Source: Salidesulfovibrio brasiliensis JCM 12178
GTDB lineage: Bacteria > Desulfobacterota > Desulfovibrionia > Desulfovibrionales > Desulfovibrionaceae
DNA: 64,000 nt
NCBI RefSeq assembly: GCF_001311825.1
Contig: NZ_BBCB01000002.1
Location: 124,001-188,000 of the forward strand
Direction: 5' to 3'
Made by a program: the position numbers and the translations under genes. Positions 9,807-18,825 of the stretch are shown here, one piece after another; position 1 is the first letter of the stretch, and the number at the start of each line of letters is the position of its first letter. The notes under the pieces were generated by a model. It searched no databases. It was given only the letters and a program-made list of their open reading frames with translations, and had not been told where the DNA came from.

Positions 9807-9976
9807 ACCTTCATCCGGGACGTCTTCCGGCTCGCAGGGCGGTGCTTTATGAGCTCTCCGGCTTTCCGGCCGACCTTCCCGATGCGCGTCAGTGGTCGTG
9901 CCGTGCCTTTCCCTTGCTTACGGCGGCGTGTCCGCGGCGGCTTTTCACCGCCTTCCGTTTCCCGAATGAAAAAGGT
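9807..9976 (-). promoter_or_regulatory. Cobalamin (B12) riboswitch upstream of metE
   Basis: The metF-metE gap, read on the minus strand, carries the hallmarks of the B12 aptamer in order: GGCGGTGAAAAGCCGCC, then GCCGCCGTAA (9918-9927), CCACTG (9890-9895), CGGGAAGG, and a B12 box AGCCGGAGAGCTCAT (9849-9863). The outer stem closes with ACCTTTTTCAT at 9966-9976 against ATGAAGGT at 9807-9814. Downstream are a GCCC...GGGC hairpin and a GCCGG...CCGGC hairpin just before the metE ribosome site, but no clear U-tract, so translational control is as likely as termination. Confidence 0.85.
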
Positions 9977-9978
9977 TG

Positions 9979-10845
9979 TTAGGGTATGAGTCCCGCTTTT
10001 TCGGCAAGCTCCAGGCAGAGGTCCGCCTGGTTGAAGGGGTACAGGTGGGTGCCGGGGACGCCGCCATCCACCAACCCCTTCAACTGTTCCACGGCGTATT
10101 CGACGCCGAGTTCCCGGACGGCTGCATCTCCGCCCTGGGCGTCTGCCGCTTCGACCTTTGCGAGAAGGTCACCTGGTATGGGCGTGCTGCAAAGCGTCAT
10201 CAGTCTCCGTATCTGTCCGAGCGACCGGATGGGAAGTATTCCCGGTATGATGGGCTTGTGGCACCCCAGCGCATTCAGTCGATCCACGAGATCGAAGTAG
10301 CGCCTGTTGTCGAAAAAGAGCTGGGTCACGGCAAAGCTGGCCGATTTCAGTTTGAATTTGAGTACTTCAAGATCGTGCTGAAACGTTCCGGACTCAGGGT
10401 GCGCATCCGGATAGGCTGCGACACCTACTGCCATGTCCGGGGCTTCGTCGAGCATGATTGCCGCGAGGTCACTGGCGTGGCGCAGTCCTTCGGGAGCGGA
10501 GTCGATTCCGTCGGGGAAGTCGCCGCGAACGGCCAGCGCGTTGCGGATTCCGGCCTTGCGGAATTCGCGCACCAGTTCCCTTGCGGATTCCGGCGTGTTG
10601 TGGACGCAGGTAACGTGAGGCATCACGGTGAAGCCAAGGTCACGCGCAAGCCGACTCGTGGTTTCCAGTGTGCCTGTGGCTCCGCCGCCACCCGCGCCGC
10701 AGGTGACTGCCGCAAAAAGAGGGCTCAGTGTTTTAAGCTTTTCCGCGGAACGCAGGAACTTTGGCATGGCTCCGGCACTGCGCGGCGGAAAGAATTCCAA
10801 AGAGAGAAATGGGGTGTCATTTTCGCAGGCTTCGTGAATGTACAT
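9979..10845 (-). CDS. metF: Methylenetetrahydrofolate reductase
   Basis: FAD enzyme that reduces 5,10-methylene-THF to 5-methyl-THF, the methyl donor for MetE/MetH. About 288 residues, near the usual bacterial length. Family motifs are LSLEFFPPRS near the N-terminus, FAAVTCGAGG, and PHVTCVHNTPES. I use the ATG at 10845 because AAAGGAG stands five bases upstream; the TTG at 10860 is an upstream extension through the ribosome site. It lies just before the B12 riboswitch and metE on the same strand, so readthrough from metF would pass through the aptamer. Confidence 0.95.
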   Translation of the reverse strand: MYIHEACENDTPFLSLEFFPPRSAGAMPKFLRSAEKLKTLSPLFAAVTCGAGGGGATGTLETTSRLARDLGFTVMPHVTCVHNTPESARELVREFRKAGIRNALAVRGDFPDGIDSAPEGLRHASDLAAIMLDEAPDMAVGVAAYPDAHPESGTFQHDLEVLKFKLKSASFAVTQLFFDNRRYFDLVDRLNALGCHKPIIPGILPIRSLGQIRRLMTLCSTPIPGDLLAKVEAADAQGGDAAVRELGVEYAVEQLKGLVDGGVPGTHLYPFNQADLCLELAEKAGLIP

Positions 10846-11022
10846 GCTCGCTCCTTTCAAAATATGATTAAATCCGTATATTGAGATATCTTGATTTACT
10901 CATATAGAAGAGGGCGGTCGTCATGTCAAGCGCTGGGTGCTTGCGGTTCCGCGCGTTTCCCGTTAGGAAGAGATGATGGAGGCGGGGCCTAGGATTGTGA
11001 ATGAAGCTCCGGTGTTGCGGTC

Positions 11023-11892
11023 ATGCCCAAGCTCAAGACGCTGCTGATACATCCCGATCCCCAGGTGCGGGCCGAATTGCGCTCACAACTGGCGGAAGTG
11101 CCGTTCCTGCAGGTGCTTGGCGAAGCGGTTGACGCCTTTGAGGCGCTGGAACTGCTTGAGTCCATTCCCTATGGGGCTTTTTTTCTCGGTACTGATCTGC
11201 CCGGAAAGGCTGACGGAATCGAGCTGGCCCAGATGCTTGCCGGAAGGAAGGCCCGCCCTGCGCTGGTCTTTATCTCCGAATCCGAACAGCAGGCCTACGC
11301 TGCCTTTGAGCTCGGGGCCATCGACTATCTTCTCTGGCCGCCTGCCACCGGGAGGCTTGCCCGAACTATCGACAGGCTTGGCGATTTCAAGACCAAGTAT
11401 CGGGAAATCCCCGAACCCGAGCAGTGGCAGGACGATCCTGACGAGGAAAACCAGTCCGACGAAAAGACCGTGCAGCTTCCGCTTGAAGAAGACGAGCAGG
11501 AGCACTTCCTGAACGCGCTTCGCAATGCGTGGGACCAATCCGCCAACCGCCTTCCGGAACTGGAAAAGCTGGCCGTGAACCAGGACGGCAGCATGATTCT
11601 TATTCCTTATTCGCAGGTCATCTTTGTGGAGGCCTACGAGGACTATTCCTACGTCCATACCGCCAATCAGAAATTTCTCACTTCGTACCGGCTCAAGCAC
11701 CTCGAAGACCGGCTCAAGCCGCACCGTTTCTTCAGGGTCCACCGCAAGTATCTCGTAAACCTCGATATGGTTACGGAGATAGCCAGCATGCCCGGCAGCA
11801 ATTTCATGCTCAGAACCGCCGGGCGTACCCGCATCGAGTTGCCCATCAGCCGCCGAAGGATAGCCGAGCTCAAGCAGATTCTCGGCCTTTGA
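11023..11892 (+). CDS. LytTR-family regulator with degenerate receiver domain
   Basis: 289 residues. Residues 1-115 have receiver-fold spacing but have lost the phosphorylation chemistry: the acidic pair is IHPD instead of VDDE, the phosphoacceptor position is Gly56 (LGTDLP instead of LDxxLP), and the conserved Lys is Trp105 (DYLLWPP). A charged linker (about 120-190, with DPDEENQSDEK) leads to a normal LytTR DNA-binding domain (about 195-289) with FRVHRKYLVNLDMV. It is divergent from metF and 111 bp upstream of acs on the same strand. It probably acts without phosphotransfer, through dimerisation or a ligand; acs is the obvious candidate target. Confidence 0.9.
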   Translation: MPKLKTLLIHPDPQVRAELRSQLAEVPFLQVLGEAVDAFEALELLESIPYGAFFLGTDLPGKADGIELAQMLAGRKARPALVFISESEQQAYAAFELGAIDYLLWPPATGRLARTIDRLGDFKTKYREIPEPEQWQDDPDEENQSDEKTVQLPLEEDEQEHFLNALRNAWDQSANRLPELEKLAVNQDGSMILIPYSQVIFVEAYEDYSYVHTANQKFLTSYRLKHLEDRLKPHRFFRVHRKYLVNLDMVTEIASMPGSNFMLRTAGRTRIELPISRRRIAELKQILGL

Positions 11893-12003
11893 CCGTTCAT
11901 CCGGTCCGGCGACCCGCTCACCGAATAGGGCGGGGCTTGCCGCGCCAGTTGTGTTGAAACAGACTCGTGGACCACCTTTACCGGCCGCGCGAGGAGGAGA
12001 TAT

Positions 12004-13921
12004 ATGGATCGTTTCGAAGCCCTTGACAGCCTGCTGCATGAAGAGCGTGTTTTCCGTCCTCTGCCGCAACTGGTGATCGAGGCCAACGTCAACCCGCAGG
12101 AACTGGCGACCGCCCGGCGTCAGGCCGAATACGATCCCCTCGGGTACTGGGAGGAGGCCGCGGACCACCTCGACTGGTTCAAGCGCTGGGACAAGGTGCT
12201 CGACGACTCCCGAAAGCCTTTCTACCGCTGGTTCCCCGGCGCACGTTGCAACATCGTCTACAACTGTCTGGACCGCCACATCGAGACCGCCAACAAGAAC
12301 AAACTGGCCCTCATCTGGGAAGGCGAGCCCGGCGATTCCCAGAAATACACCTATTTCGAGCTGTACCGCGAGGTGAACCGTTTCGCCAACGCGCTTCGAT
12401 CTCTCGGGGTGCGCAAGGGCGACCGCGTTGTCATCTATATGCCCCCGCTTCCCCAGACAGTGGTGGCCATGCTCGCCACCGCCAAGATCGGGGCCATTCA
12501 CTCTGTTGTCTTTGCCGGGTTCTCGGCCAAGGCCCTGCGCCAGCGCATCAACGACGCGCAGGCCAAGACCGTCATCACTTCTGACGGCTTTTATCGCAAC
12601 GGGCAAGTGCTTCGCCTCAAAGACACCGTGGACGAGGCACTCGTAGGCGCGTGTGCCGACTGTGTCGAGTCCATGGTCGTGGTCCGGCGCACCAAGGTCG
12701 GCGTGGACATGGTGGACGGACGCGACTTCTGGTACGACGACCTCATCCGTCAGGAGCGTAACACCGCGCCCACAGAGGTCATGGAGGCGCATGATCCGCT
12801 CTTCCTTATGTACACCTCCGGCACCACCGGAAAGCCCAAAGGCGTCACACACTGCCACGGCGGCTACATGGTCGGCGTGCACCGCACTCTGACCACCGTC
12901 TTTGACATCAAGCCCACCGACATTTTCTGGTGCACCGCCGATCCCGGCTGGATTACCGGTCACAGCGCCGTTGTCTATGGTCCCTTGCTCAGCGGCACCA
13001 CAACGGTCATCTACGAAGGCCATCCCAACTATCCGCAAGCTGACCGCCTCTGGCACATCGTTGCCAAGTACGGGGTGAGCATCTTCTACACCGTGCCCAC
13101 CGTCATCCGGATGCTCATGCGCTTCGGCGTTCAGCATACCAAACGGCATGACCTCTCCAGCCTGCGCCTCCTCGGTTCCGTCGGCGAACCCATCAGCCCC
13201 GAGGCCTGGACGTGGCTCTACAAAAACATCGGCCGCAACGAGTGTCCCGTCATCGACACATGGTGGCAGACCGAGACCGGCATGTTCATGGTCAGTCCGC
13301 TGCCCATTTCGCTCCTCAAGCCGGGGTCCGTCACCAAGCCCCTCCCGGGCGTCAAGGCCGACGTTGTGGACAAGGACGGAAACACCGTCGAAGCGGGCAA
13401 GGGCGGTCTGCTGGTGGTTCGCGACCCGTGGCCGTCCATGATGACCGGCCTCTGGAACGACGAGGACCGCTACAAGGAATACTTCGAAAAGATTCCCGGC
13501 TGCTATTACGCCGGGGATGTGGCCCGCAGGACGAGGACGGTTACATCTGGATTCAGGGCCGGGCCGACGACGTCATCAACATCGCCGGTCATCGCGTAGG
13601 ATCTGCCGAGATGGAAGCCGCCTTCGGCGCGCACCGCGACGTAACCGAAGCCGCGGTCATCGGCGTGCCCGACACCATCAAGGGCGAAGCTGCCAAGCGT
13701 TCGTTGTCACCAAATCCGGCACCGAAGAGGATGACGAGCTCATCAAGGACCTCAAGCGTCACATCAGAAACGAGCTCGGTCCCGTTGCGGTCATCAAGTC
13801 CATAGAATTTAGGAAACGGCTGCCCAAGACACGCTCCGGCAAGATCATGCGCCGCGTCCTCAAGGCCGAGGAAACCGGCGGCGAGATCGGTGATCTGACC
13901 GGGTTGGAAGATGACTCTTAA
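12004..13921 (+). CDS. acs: Acetyl-CoA synthetase (two frameshifts)
   Basis: AMP-forming acetate activation to acetyl-CoA. The ATP motif [11 protein letters not shown] lies near 12810-12842, and WWQTETG and [14 protein letters not shown]-type motifs follow. The C-terminus has [13 protein letters not shown] with the catalytic, acetylation-controlled Lys. The reading frame breaks twice: near 13529 (VARR then [15 protein letters not shown] resumes in another frame) and near 13697 (EAAK then AFVVTKSG). Each is repaired by one added G (AGG-GAC; AAG-GCG), giving about 639 residues, the normal length. GAGGAG precedes the ATG. It follows the LytTR regulator. Read as a sequence-error-prone intact gene, not a confirmed pseudogene. 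Confidence 0.9.
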
Positions 13922-13968
13922 GACTGGTTGATGCCTTCGGCGACTCTCCGAGGGCGCCTTCAGCGGGA

Positions 13969-13991
13969 CCAAAGGGGATAATCCCCTTTGG
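13969..13991. repeat. Perfect 11-bp palindrome after acs
   Basis: CCAAAGGGGAT and its exact reverse complement are separated by one base. The same AAAGGGGAT-ATCCCCTTT core occurs inside the repeat element at 59332-59529, so this looks like a degenerate member of the same dispersed intergenic family. Confidence 0.7.
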
Positions 13992-14002
13992 AATCCTTGG
14001 TT

Positions 14003-14070
14003 GCCCGACAAAGCCCGGTCCCGGCAAGCTGCGCTCCGCGACAGCCTGCCGGTACCGGGCTTTGTCGGGC
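14003..14070. repeat. Nested inverted repeat (long hairpin) after acs
   Basis: Outer arms GCCCGACAAAGCCCGG (14003-14018) and CCGGGCTTTGTCGGGC (14055-14070) are exact complements. Inside them CCGGCA pairs with TGCCGG. There is no U-tract, so it is not a standard terminator. Possible roles are 3' mRNA stabilisation or a REP-like element. Confidence 0.75.
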
Positions 14071-14106
14071 GGCGGACTGGGGAATGTTGGATGCGTACAT
14101 TAAAAT

Positions 14107-14144
14107 GCCCCCGGCAACTGGTGTTGTCGGGGGCTTAGTTTTTT
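14107..14144. terminator. Terminator between acs and ugd
   Basis: GCCCCCGGCAAC pairs with GTTGTCGGGGGC (one mismatch), followed by TTAGTTTTTT on the plus strand. It separates the converging acs and ugd genes. Confidence 0.85.
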
Positions 14145-14157
14145 GTGTCCAGGCGGG

Positions 14158-15495
14158 TTATTTTACAGCCGAGCGACCGATGCTGAAGTAGGCGAAGCCT
14201 TCCTCGCCCATGCGGCGCGGGCTGTAGAGGTTGCGGCCGTCGAAGAGGATCGGCGCCTTGAGCAGCTCCTGAATCCGTTCGAAGTCGGGGTCGCGGAACT
14301 GGTTCCAGTCCGTGACAACGGCGAGGCAGTCCGCGTCTTTGCAGGCGTCGTACTGGTCCCGGACGATCTCCACGTTGGGATTGTCCGCGAATTCTTCCGC
14401 GCCGCGCTCCCATGCAACCGGATCAAACGCGCGGACCTTCATGCCCGCGTCGGTGAGCGCCTTGACGAGGTAGAGCGCCGGGGCTTCGCGGATGTCGTCG
14501 GTGTTGGCCTTGAAGGCGATGCCCCACAGGGCCAGTGTGCGGCCTTCGACGCCACCTTGTTCCGCGAAGTAGTTCATGATCTTGTCGGAAATGACCAGCT
14601 TCTGGGCGTTGTTCACTTCATCCACGGAGCGGATGAGGCGGGCGTCATATTCGGCCTCGCGGGCGGTGTTGATGAGCGCCTTGACGTCTTTGGGGAAGCA
14701 GGAGCCGCCATAGCCCACGCCGGGGTAGATGAAGCTGTACCCGATGCGGGAGTCGGAGCCGATGCCGGCACGGACTTCGGTGACGTTGGCACCGACGCGC
14801 TCGCAGATGTTGGCGATTTCGTTGATGAAGGAAATCTTGGTGGCCAGCATGCAGTTGGCGGCGTACTTGGTCATCTCCGCGCTGCGGGTGCCCATGACGA
14901 TGAGCTTTTCGCGGCTTCTGGCAAAGGGGGCGTAGAGGTCGCGCAGCACCTTGGCTGAGTCTTCGGACTCGGTGCCCACGATGACCCGGTCGGGTTTCAT
15001 GAAGTCGCTGACCGCGTCGCCTTCCTTGAGAAATTCGGGGTTGGAGACCACGTCGAAGTCGATGGACGCGCCGCGCTTTTCCAACTCTCCGGCAATGATG
15101 CCGCGCACGCGATCGGCGGTGCCGACGGGCACGGTGGACTTGTCCACGACGACCTTGGGCTCCTGCATGTGTTGGCCGATGTCGCGGGCAACGGCGTCCA
15201 CGTATTTCAGGTCGCAGCGTCCGTCTTCGCCGCTCGGGGTGCCCACGGTGATGAATGCCACACGTGCGCCGTCGAGCCCTTCGGCGATGTCGGTGGTGAA
15301 GAAGAGGCGGCCTTCGTCGTAGTTGCGCTTGACCAGTTCTTCAAGGCCGGGTTCATAAATATGGACGCTTCCCTGACGGAGTTTCTTGACCACTTCGGGG
15401 TTCACGTCCACGCAGCGGACGGTGTTGCCCATTTCGGCAAGGCAGGCGGCGGAGACGAGTCCTACGTATCCGGTTCCGACGATGCAAACTTTCAT
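14158..15495 (-). CDS. ugd: UDP-glucose 6-dehydrogenase
   Basis: Two-step NAD-dependent oxidation of UDP-glucose to UDP-glucuronate for surface polysaccharides. 445 residues, the usual length. The Rossmann motif VGTGYVGLVSAACLAE is at the N-terminus; the catalytic Cys is in GGSCFPKD around residue 262; the C-terminal UDP-binding part has FDGRNLYSP. It is a single gene, divergent from pdxJ and convergent with acs. A plausible promoter lies at 15539-15565. Confidence 0.96.
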   Translation of the reverse strand: MKVCIVGTGYVGLVSAACLAEMGNTVRCVDVNPEVVKKLRQGSVHIYEPGLEELVKRNYDEGRLFFTTDIAEGLDGARVAFITVGTPSGEDGRCDLKYVDAVARDIGQHMQEPKVVVDKSTVPVGTADRVRGIIAGELEKRGASIDFDVVSNPEFLKEGDAVSDFMKPDRVIVGTESEDSAKVLRDLYAPFARSREKLIVMGTRSAEMTKYAANCMLATKISFINEIANICERVGANVTEVRAGIGSDSRIGYSFIYPGVGYGGSCFPKDVKALINTAREAEYDARLIRSVDEVNNAQKLVISDKIMNYFAEQGGVEGRTLALWGIAFKANTDDIREAPALYLVKALTDAGMKVRAFDPVAWERGAEEFADNPNVEIVRDQYDACKDADCLAVVTDWNQFRDPDFERIQELLKAPILFDGRNLYSPRRMGEEGFAYFSIGRSAVK

Positions 15496-15538
15496 GTATA
15501 TTCTCCAGTGATATGATGTCGTATGGGTTCAGAGGGTT

Positions 15539-15565
15539 GGTATATTCTGTCGGCAGGGGTGTCAA
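15539..15565 (-). promoter_or_regulatory. Candidate sigma-70 promoter for ugd
   Basis: On the minus strand TTGACA (15560-15565) is followed after 15 bases by TATACC (15539-15544), about 45 bases before the ugd start. The spacer is shorter than ideal, so the exact -10 is uncertain. Confidence 0.4.
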
Positions 15566-15660
15566 TACTGTCAAACGGGTGTTGCACGGTTGCCATCTAC
15601 GCGCGTAAGGCGTAATCACAGACCCTCGAAATATTCATCATCCGCACAAGGAGTATCCAT

Positions 15661-16386
15661 ATGCCCGTACTTTGCGTGAATGTCGATCACGTCGCCACCC
15701 TGCGTCAGGCCCGCATGGGGATCGAGCCGGAACCCGTCACCGCCGCATACATGGCCGAGATGGCCGGGGCCGTGGGCATCATCATGCATCTGCGTGAGGA
15801 CCGCCGCCACGTGCAGGACCGGGACATCGAGCTGGTCCGCAAGACCTGCAACACCCGCCTGCATTTCGAGATGGCCGCCACTGACGAGATGCAGCGGATC
15901 GCCCTTGACGTTGATCCCGAGACGGTTTGCCTCGTGCCGGAAAAACGCGAGGAATTGACCACCGAAGGCGGTCTGAACTGCGTTGGCCGTGAGCAGGAAC
16001 TGGCCGATTTTCTTGCGCCGCTGCATGAAAAGGGCGTTCGTTCCAGCCTGTTCATCGACGCGGACAAGGCCCAGATTGAGGCTGCGAAAAACATCGGAGC
16101 CGAGTTCATTGAAATTCACACCGGCCACTATGCCGACGCCAAGGAGTTCGGTGAACGTCAGGTCGAGTTGAAGAAGATCGTTGAAGGGGTGGCCTACGCC
16201 CGCGAACTCGGCCTCAAGGTCAACCTCGGTCACGGGCTGAACTATCGCAACATCCTTGCTTTCAGGAACGTTCCCGGCATCAGCGAATATTCCATCGGTC
16301 ACAGCATCATCGCCCGCAGCATATACGTGGGGCTGGACCGCGCCGTTCGGGACATGGCCGATCTCATTCGGACCTTTGTGGATTAA
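15661..16386 (+). CDS. pdxJ: Pyridoxine 5'-phosphate synthase
   Basis: Last step of de novo vitamin B6 synthesis, condensing 1-deoxyxylulose 5-phosphate with 3-amino-2-oxopropyl phosphate. 241 residues, the full TIM-barrel length. Typical motifs are [14 protein letters not shown] at the N-terminus, [11 protein letters not shown], and GHGLNYRN near residue 195. AAGGAG precedes the ATG. It is the first gene of an operon continuing with acpS three bases downstream, a widespread pairing. Confidence 0.97.
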   Translation: MPVLCVNVDHVATLRQARMGIEPEPVTAAYMAEMAGAVGIIMHLREDRRHVQDRDIELVRKTCNTRLHFEMAATDEMQRIALDVDPETVCLVPEKREELTTEGGLNCVGREQELADFLAPLHEKGVRSSLFIDADKAQIEAAKNIGAEFIEIHTGHYADAKEFGERQVELKKIVEGVAYARELGLKVNLGHGLNYRNILAFRNVPGISEYSIGHSIIARSIYVGLDRAVRDMADLIRTFVD

Positions 16387-16389
16387 GCC

Positions 16390-16761
16390 ATGATTGTCGG
16401 TATCGGACTCGATCTCATTGAACTGGACCGCATTGAAAAGACGTGGGAGCGTCAGGGAATGCGTTTTGCCGACAAGGTGCTTACCGACGCGGAGATCGCG
16501 CAGCTTCCCAAGTCGCCGGTGTCGCGGCTGGCCGCGCTCTTTGCCGCCAAGGAGGCCGCAGTCAAGGCGCTGGGCACCGGGTTTGCGGATGGCGTGACCT
16601 TTCAGGGCGTGGAAATAATCCATACCGCTTCCGGTAAACCTGAGGTATCCTTTAGCGGCGAAGCGCAGAAGGTCATGGAGAAGCTCGGTGGAAAGCGGGC
16701 GCACGTGACCATCACCCACTCACGGGACAATGCCGCAGCGGTCGTGATAATCGAAAGCTAG
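16390..16761 (+). CDS. acpS: Holo-[acyl-carrier-protein] synthase
   Basis: Transfers 4'-phosphopantetheine from CoA to acyl carrier protein. 123 residues, typical. The two magnesium/substrate motifs are present: GIGLDLIELDRIE at the start and FAAKEAAVKALGTG in the middle, with the C-terminal ITHSRDNAAA. It starts three bases after the pdxJ stop and is translationally close-coupled. Confidence 0.96.
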   Translation: MIVGIGLDLIELDRIEKTWERQGMRFADKVLTDAEIAQLPKSPVSRLAALFAAKEAAVKALGTGFADGVTFQGVEIIHTASGKPEVSFSGEAQKVMEKLGGKRAHVTITHSRDNAAAVVIIES

Positions 16762-16831
16762 GAGCCGGATCATCGAAAGAGCAACATCCAAGGCGGAAAA
16801 GGCCGTTTGTAATATGCGACATGGAGGAGAC

Positions 16832-18370
16832 ATGCTCAATCCGCTGCCCACACCGGGCGAAATGGCGGCATGGGATGCCGAGGCCATAGGTGAGTTCGGC
16901 ATTCCCGGTTCCGTGCTTATGGAAAACGCGGCCCGCGAGGCCATGCGTGTACTTGAATGTCAGGCCGGTCCTTTAAGCGACAAGACAGTCTATCTTTTCG
17001 CAGGGTCCGGCAACAACGGCGGCGACGCCTTTGCCATGGCCCGTTACCTCATGGACCGCGCCGCAACGGTGGCCGTTTTTCATACCCGCCCCAAGAAGCA
17101 GTATCGTGGAGAGACGAGAGCCAACCTCGTTTTGGCCCGCAAGCTGGGCGTGCCGCTTTTTCATATCGCCACGGCAAATCTTGGCTCCCTGCCACAGCCG
17201 GATATTCTCGTGGACGGGCTGCTTGGTACCGGATTCAAGGGGACGCTTCGCAAGGACACCCTCAGGCTGGTTCGTCACGTGAACCGTCTGGGCGAGCGGG
17301 CATATGTCCTTTCCATTGATGTCCCTTCGGGGTTGAACGGCCATACCGGACGTCCCGGACCGGAAGCGGTTCGCGCAGATGCCACGGTGACCTTTCAAGC
17401 CGCCAAGACAGGGCTGGTCATGCCCGGTGCGGAGCAGTGGACAGGAGAGCTTTTCGTCAGGGACATCGGCATTCCCCGAGCTGTTCAGGACGCCAAACCC
17501 GTTCGCCGTTTCGTGGTAGGTCCTCAGATCATGCGGACCATCCCCGAGCCGGAGGCCGACGCGCACAAGGGTAGCGCCGGACATGTTCTCGTTATCGGCG
17601 GTTCGCCGGGGCTGACAGGTGCGCCGCACCTTGCCGCTCTGGGAGCCTTGCGCGCCGGAGCAGGGCTGGTGACGGTGGCCTGCCATGAATCTTTATGTGC
17701 CGAGGTAAAGGGCGGTCGGCCCGAGATTATGACCATGCCGTTGGTTGATTCGTCACAATGGGATGAGAAAACTGCGAAAAACGTTGTTTCCGAGCTCTCT
17801 CGTTTCGATGCGGTCACTCTTGGCCCCGGGCTGGGAACTGGCGGGAAAACGGTTGATTTCCTGCGGGAAATTATTGCAAGGTGTCCGGTGCCCTTGGTTC
17901 TGGACGCTGACGCTCTGAATGCCATGTCCCAGGCCCCGGAACTCTACGGCGAGCTGTCCCCCAGAACTGTGCTGACCCCGCATCCGGGAGAGATGGGCCG
18001 TCTTACGGGCAGCTCCTCGGCGGAGGTGCAGCGGGACCGCCTCTCCGCAGCAGAGGGTTTTATTGAAAAAACGCAGGCCGTTTTGGTGCTCAAAGGCGCA
18101 GGAACCATCATCGCCGATAGAAAACAGACGCGTCTTTGTCCGCTTAGTGCGCCGTGTCTGGCCGTCGGCGGGGCCGGGGACGTGCTTTCCGGAGCCATTG
18201 CCGCGCTTGCCGCTTCCGGCATGAAGGCCATGGACGCCGCCACGCTCGGCGTTTACTGGCACGCAGCGGCCGGGACCATGCTTGAAAACGAATACCCACG
18301 GCGGGGCAACCTTGCCGGTGAAATAGCCCATATGCTGCCACGCGCGGCAAAGGAGTACACGACATGCTGA
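16832..18370 (+). CDS. nnr: Bifunctional NAD(P)H-hydrate epimerase / ADP-dependent dehydratase
   Basis: Repairs damaged NAD(P)H hydrates. About 512 residues as a fusion of two domains: the YjeF_N epimerase (about 1-215, with FAGSGNNGGDAFAMARYL) and the ribokinase-like dehydratase (about 225-505, with GGSPGLTGAPHLA, VLTPHPGEMGRL and AVGGAGDVLSG). I chose ATG 16832, preceded by GGAGG; an in-frame ATG at 16814 would add six residues that overlap this ribosome site. Its end overlaps the CBS gene by seven bases, so both are in the pdxJ-to-MBL operon. Confidence 0.94.
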   Translation: MLNPLPTPGEMAAWDAEAIGEFGIPGSVLMENAAREAMRVLECQAGPLSDKTVYLFAGSGNNGGDAFAMARYLMDRAATVAVFHTRPKKQYRGETRANLVLARKLGVPLFHIATANLGSLPQPDILVDGLLGTGFKGTLRKDTLRLVRHVNRLGERAYVLSIDVPSGLNGHTGRPGPEAVRADATVTFQAAKTGLVMPGAEQWTGELFVRDIGIPRAVQDAKPVRRFVVGPQIMRTIPEPEADAHKGSAGHVLVIGGSPGLTGAPHLAALGALRAGAGLVTVACHESLCAEVKGGRPEIMTMPLVDSSQWDEKTAKNVVSELSRFDAVTLGPGLGTGGKTVDFLREIIARCPVPLVLDADALNAMSQAPELYGELSPRTVLTPHPGEMGRLTGSSSAEVQRDRLSAAEGFIEKTQAVLVLKGAGTIIADRKQTRLCPLSAPCLAVGGAGDVLSGAIAALAASGMKAMDAATLGVYWHAAAGTMLENEYPRRGNLAGEIAHMLPRAAKEYTTC

Positions 18371-18816
18371 AAGCCATGGACATCATGACTACCGAACCCA
18401 TCACGCTCGCACCTGACGAAGACATTCCCTCCGCAGTGAAGACCATGCTGGAAAAGCGGATCAACGGTGCGCCGGTGGTCGAGAACGGCAAGGTCGTGGG
18501 TGTGCTGACGCAGGGTGACCTCGTGGCTCAGCAGAAGAAGCTGTCGCTTCCTTCCTTTTTCACCCTGTTGGACGGCATCTTCCCGCTGTCCTCCATGGCT
18601 GATCTGGATCAGGAGATGCAAAAGATCACGGCGCTGTCGGTCAAGGACGCCATGACGTCCCCGGCGCTCACCGTGGGGCCGGAAACGGGCATCGACGAGC
18701 TTGCCGCCATCATGAGCAACAAGAAGATGTACACCCTGCCCGTTGTCGATGACGGCGAGTTGGTCGGCGTTGTCGGCAAGGAAGACGTGCTGCGCACGCT
18801 CATGGGCGAACAGTAG
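18364..18816 (+). CDS. Tandem CBS-domain protein
   Basis: 150 residues consisting of two CBS motifs (about 1-60 and 85-150): DIMTTEPITLAPDEDI...GVLTQGDLV and DAMTSPALTVGP...GVVGKEDVL. Such stand-alone pairs bind adenine nucleotides and act as regulatory modules. The partner is unknown. Its start lies within the end of nnr, implying translational coupling; an adenylate sensor beside an NAD(P)HX repair enzyme is suggestive but unproven. Confidence 0.9.
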   Translation: MLKAMDIMTTEPITLAPDEDIPSAVKTMLEKRINGAPVVENGKVVGVLTQGDLVAQQKKLSLPSFFTLLDGIFPLSSMADLDQEMQKITALSVKDAMTSPALTVGPETGIDELAAIMSNKKMYTLPVVDDGELVGVVGKEDVLRTLMGEQ

Positions 18817-18825
18817 CGAGCCCCA

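Noticed and set aside
11083-13149. A 688-codon antisense open frame opposite the LytTR regulator and acs
   Set aside because: The plus strand holds recognisable domains; the frame is a shadow.
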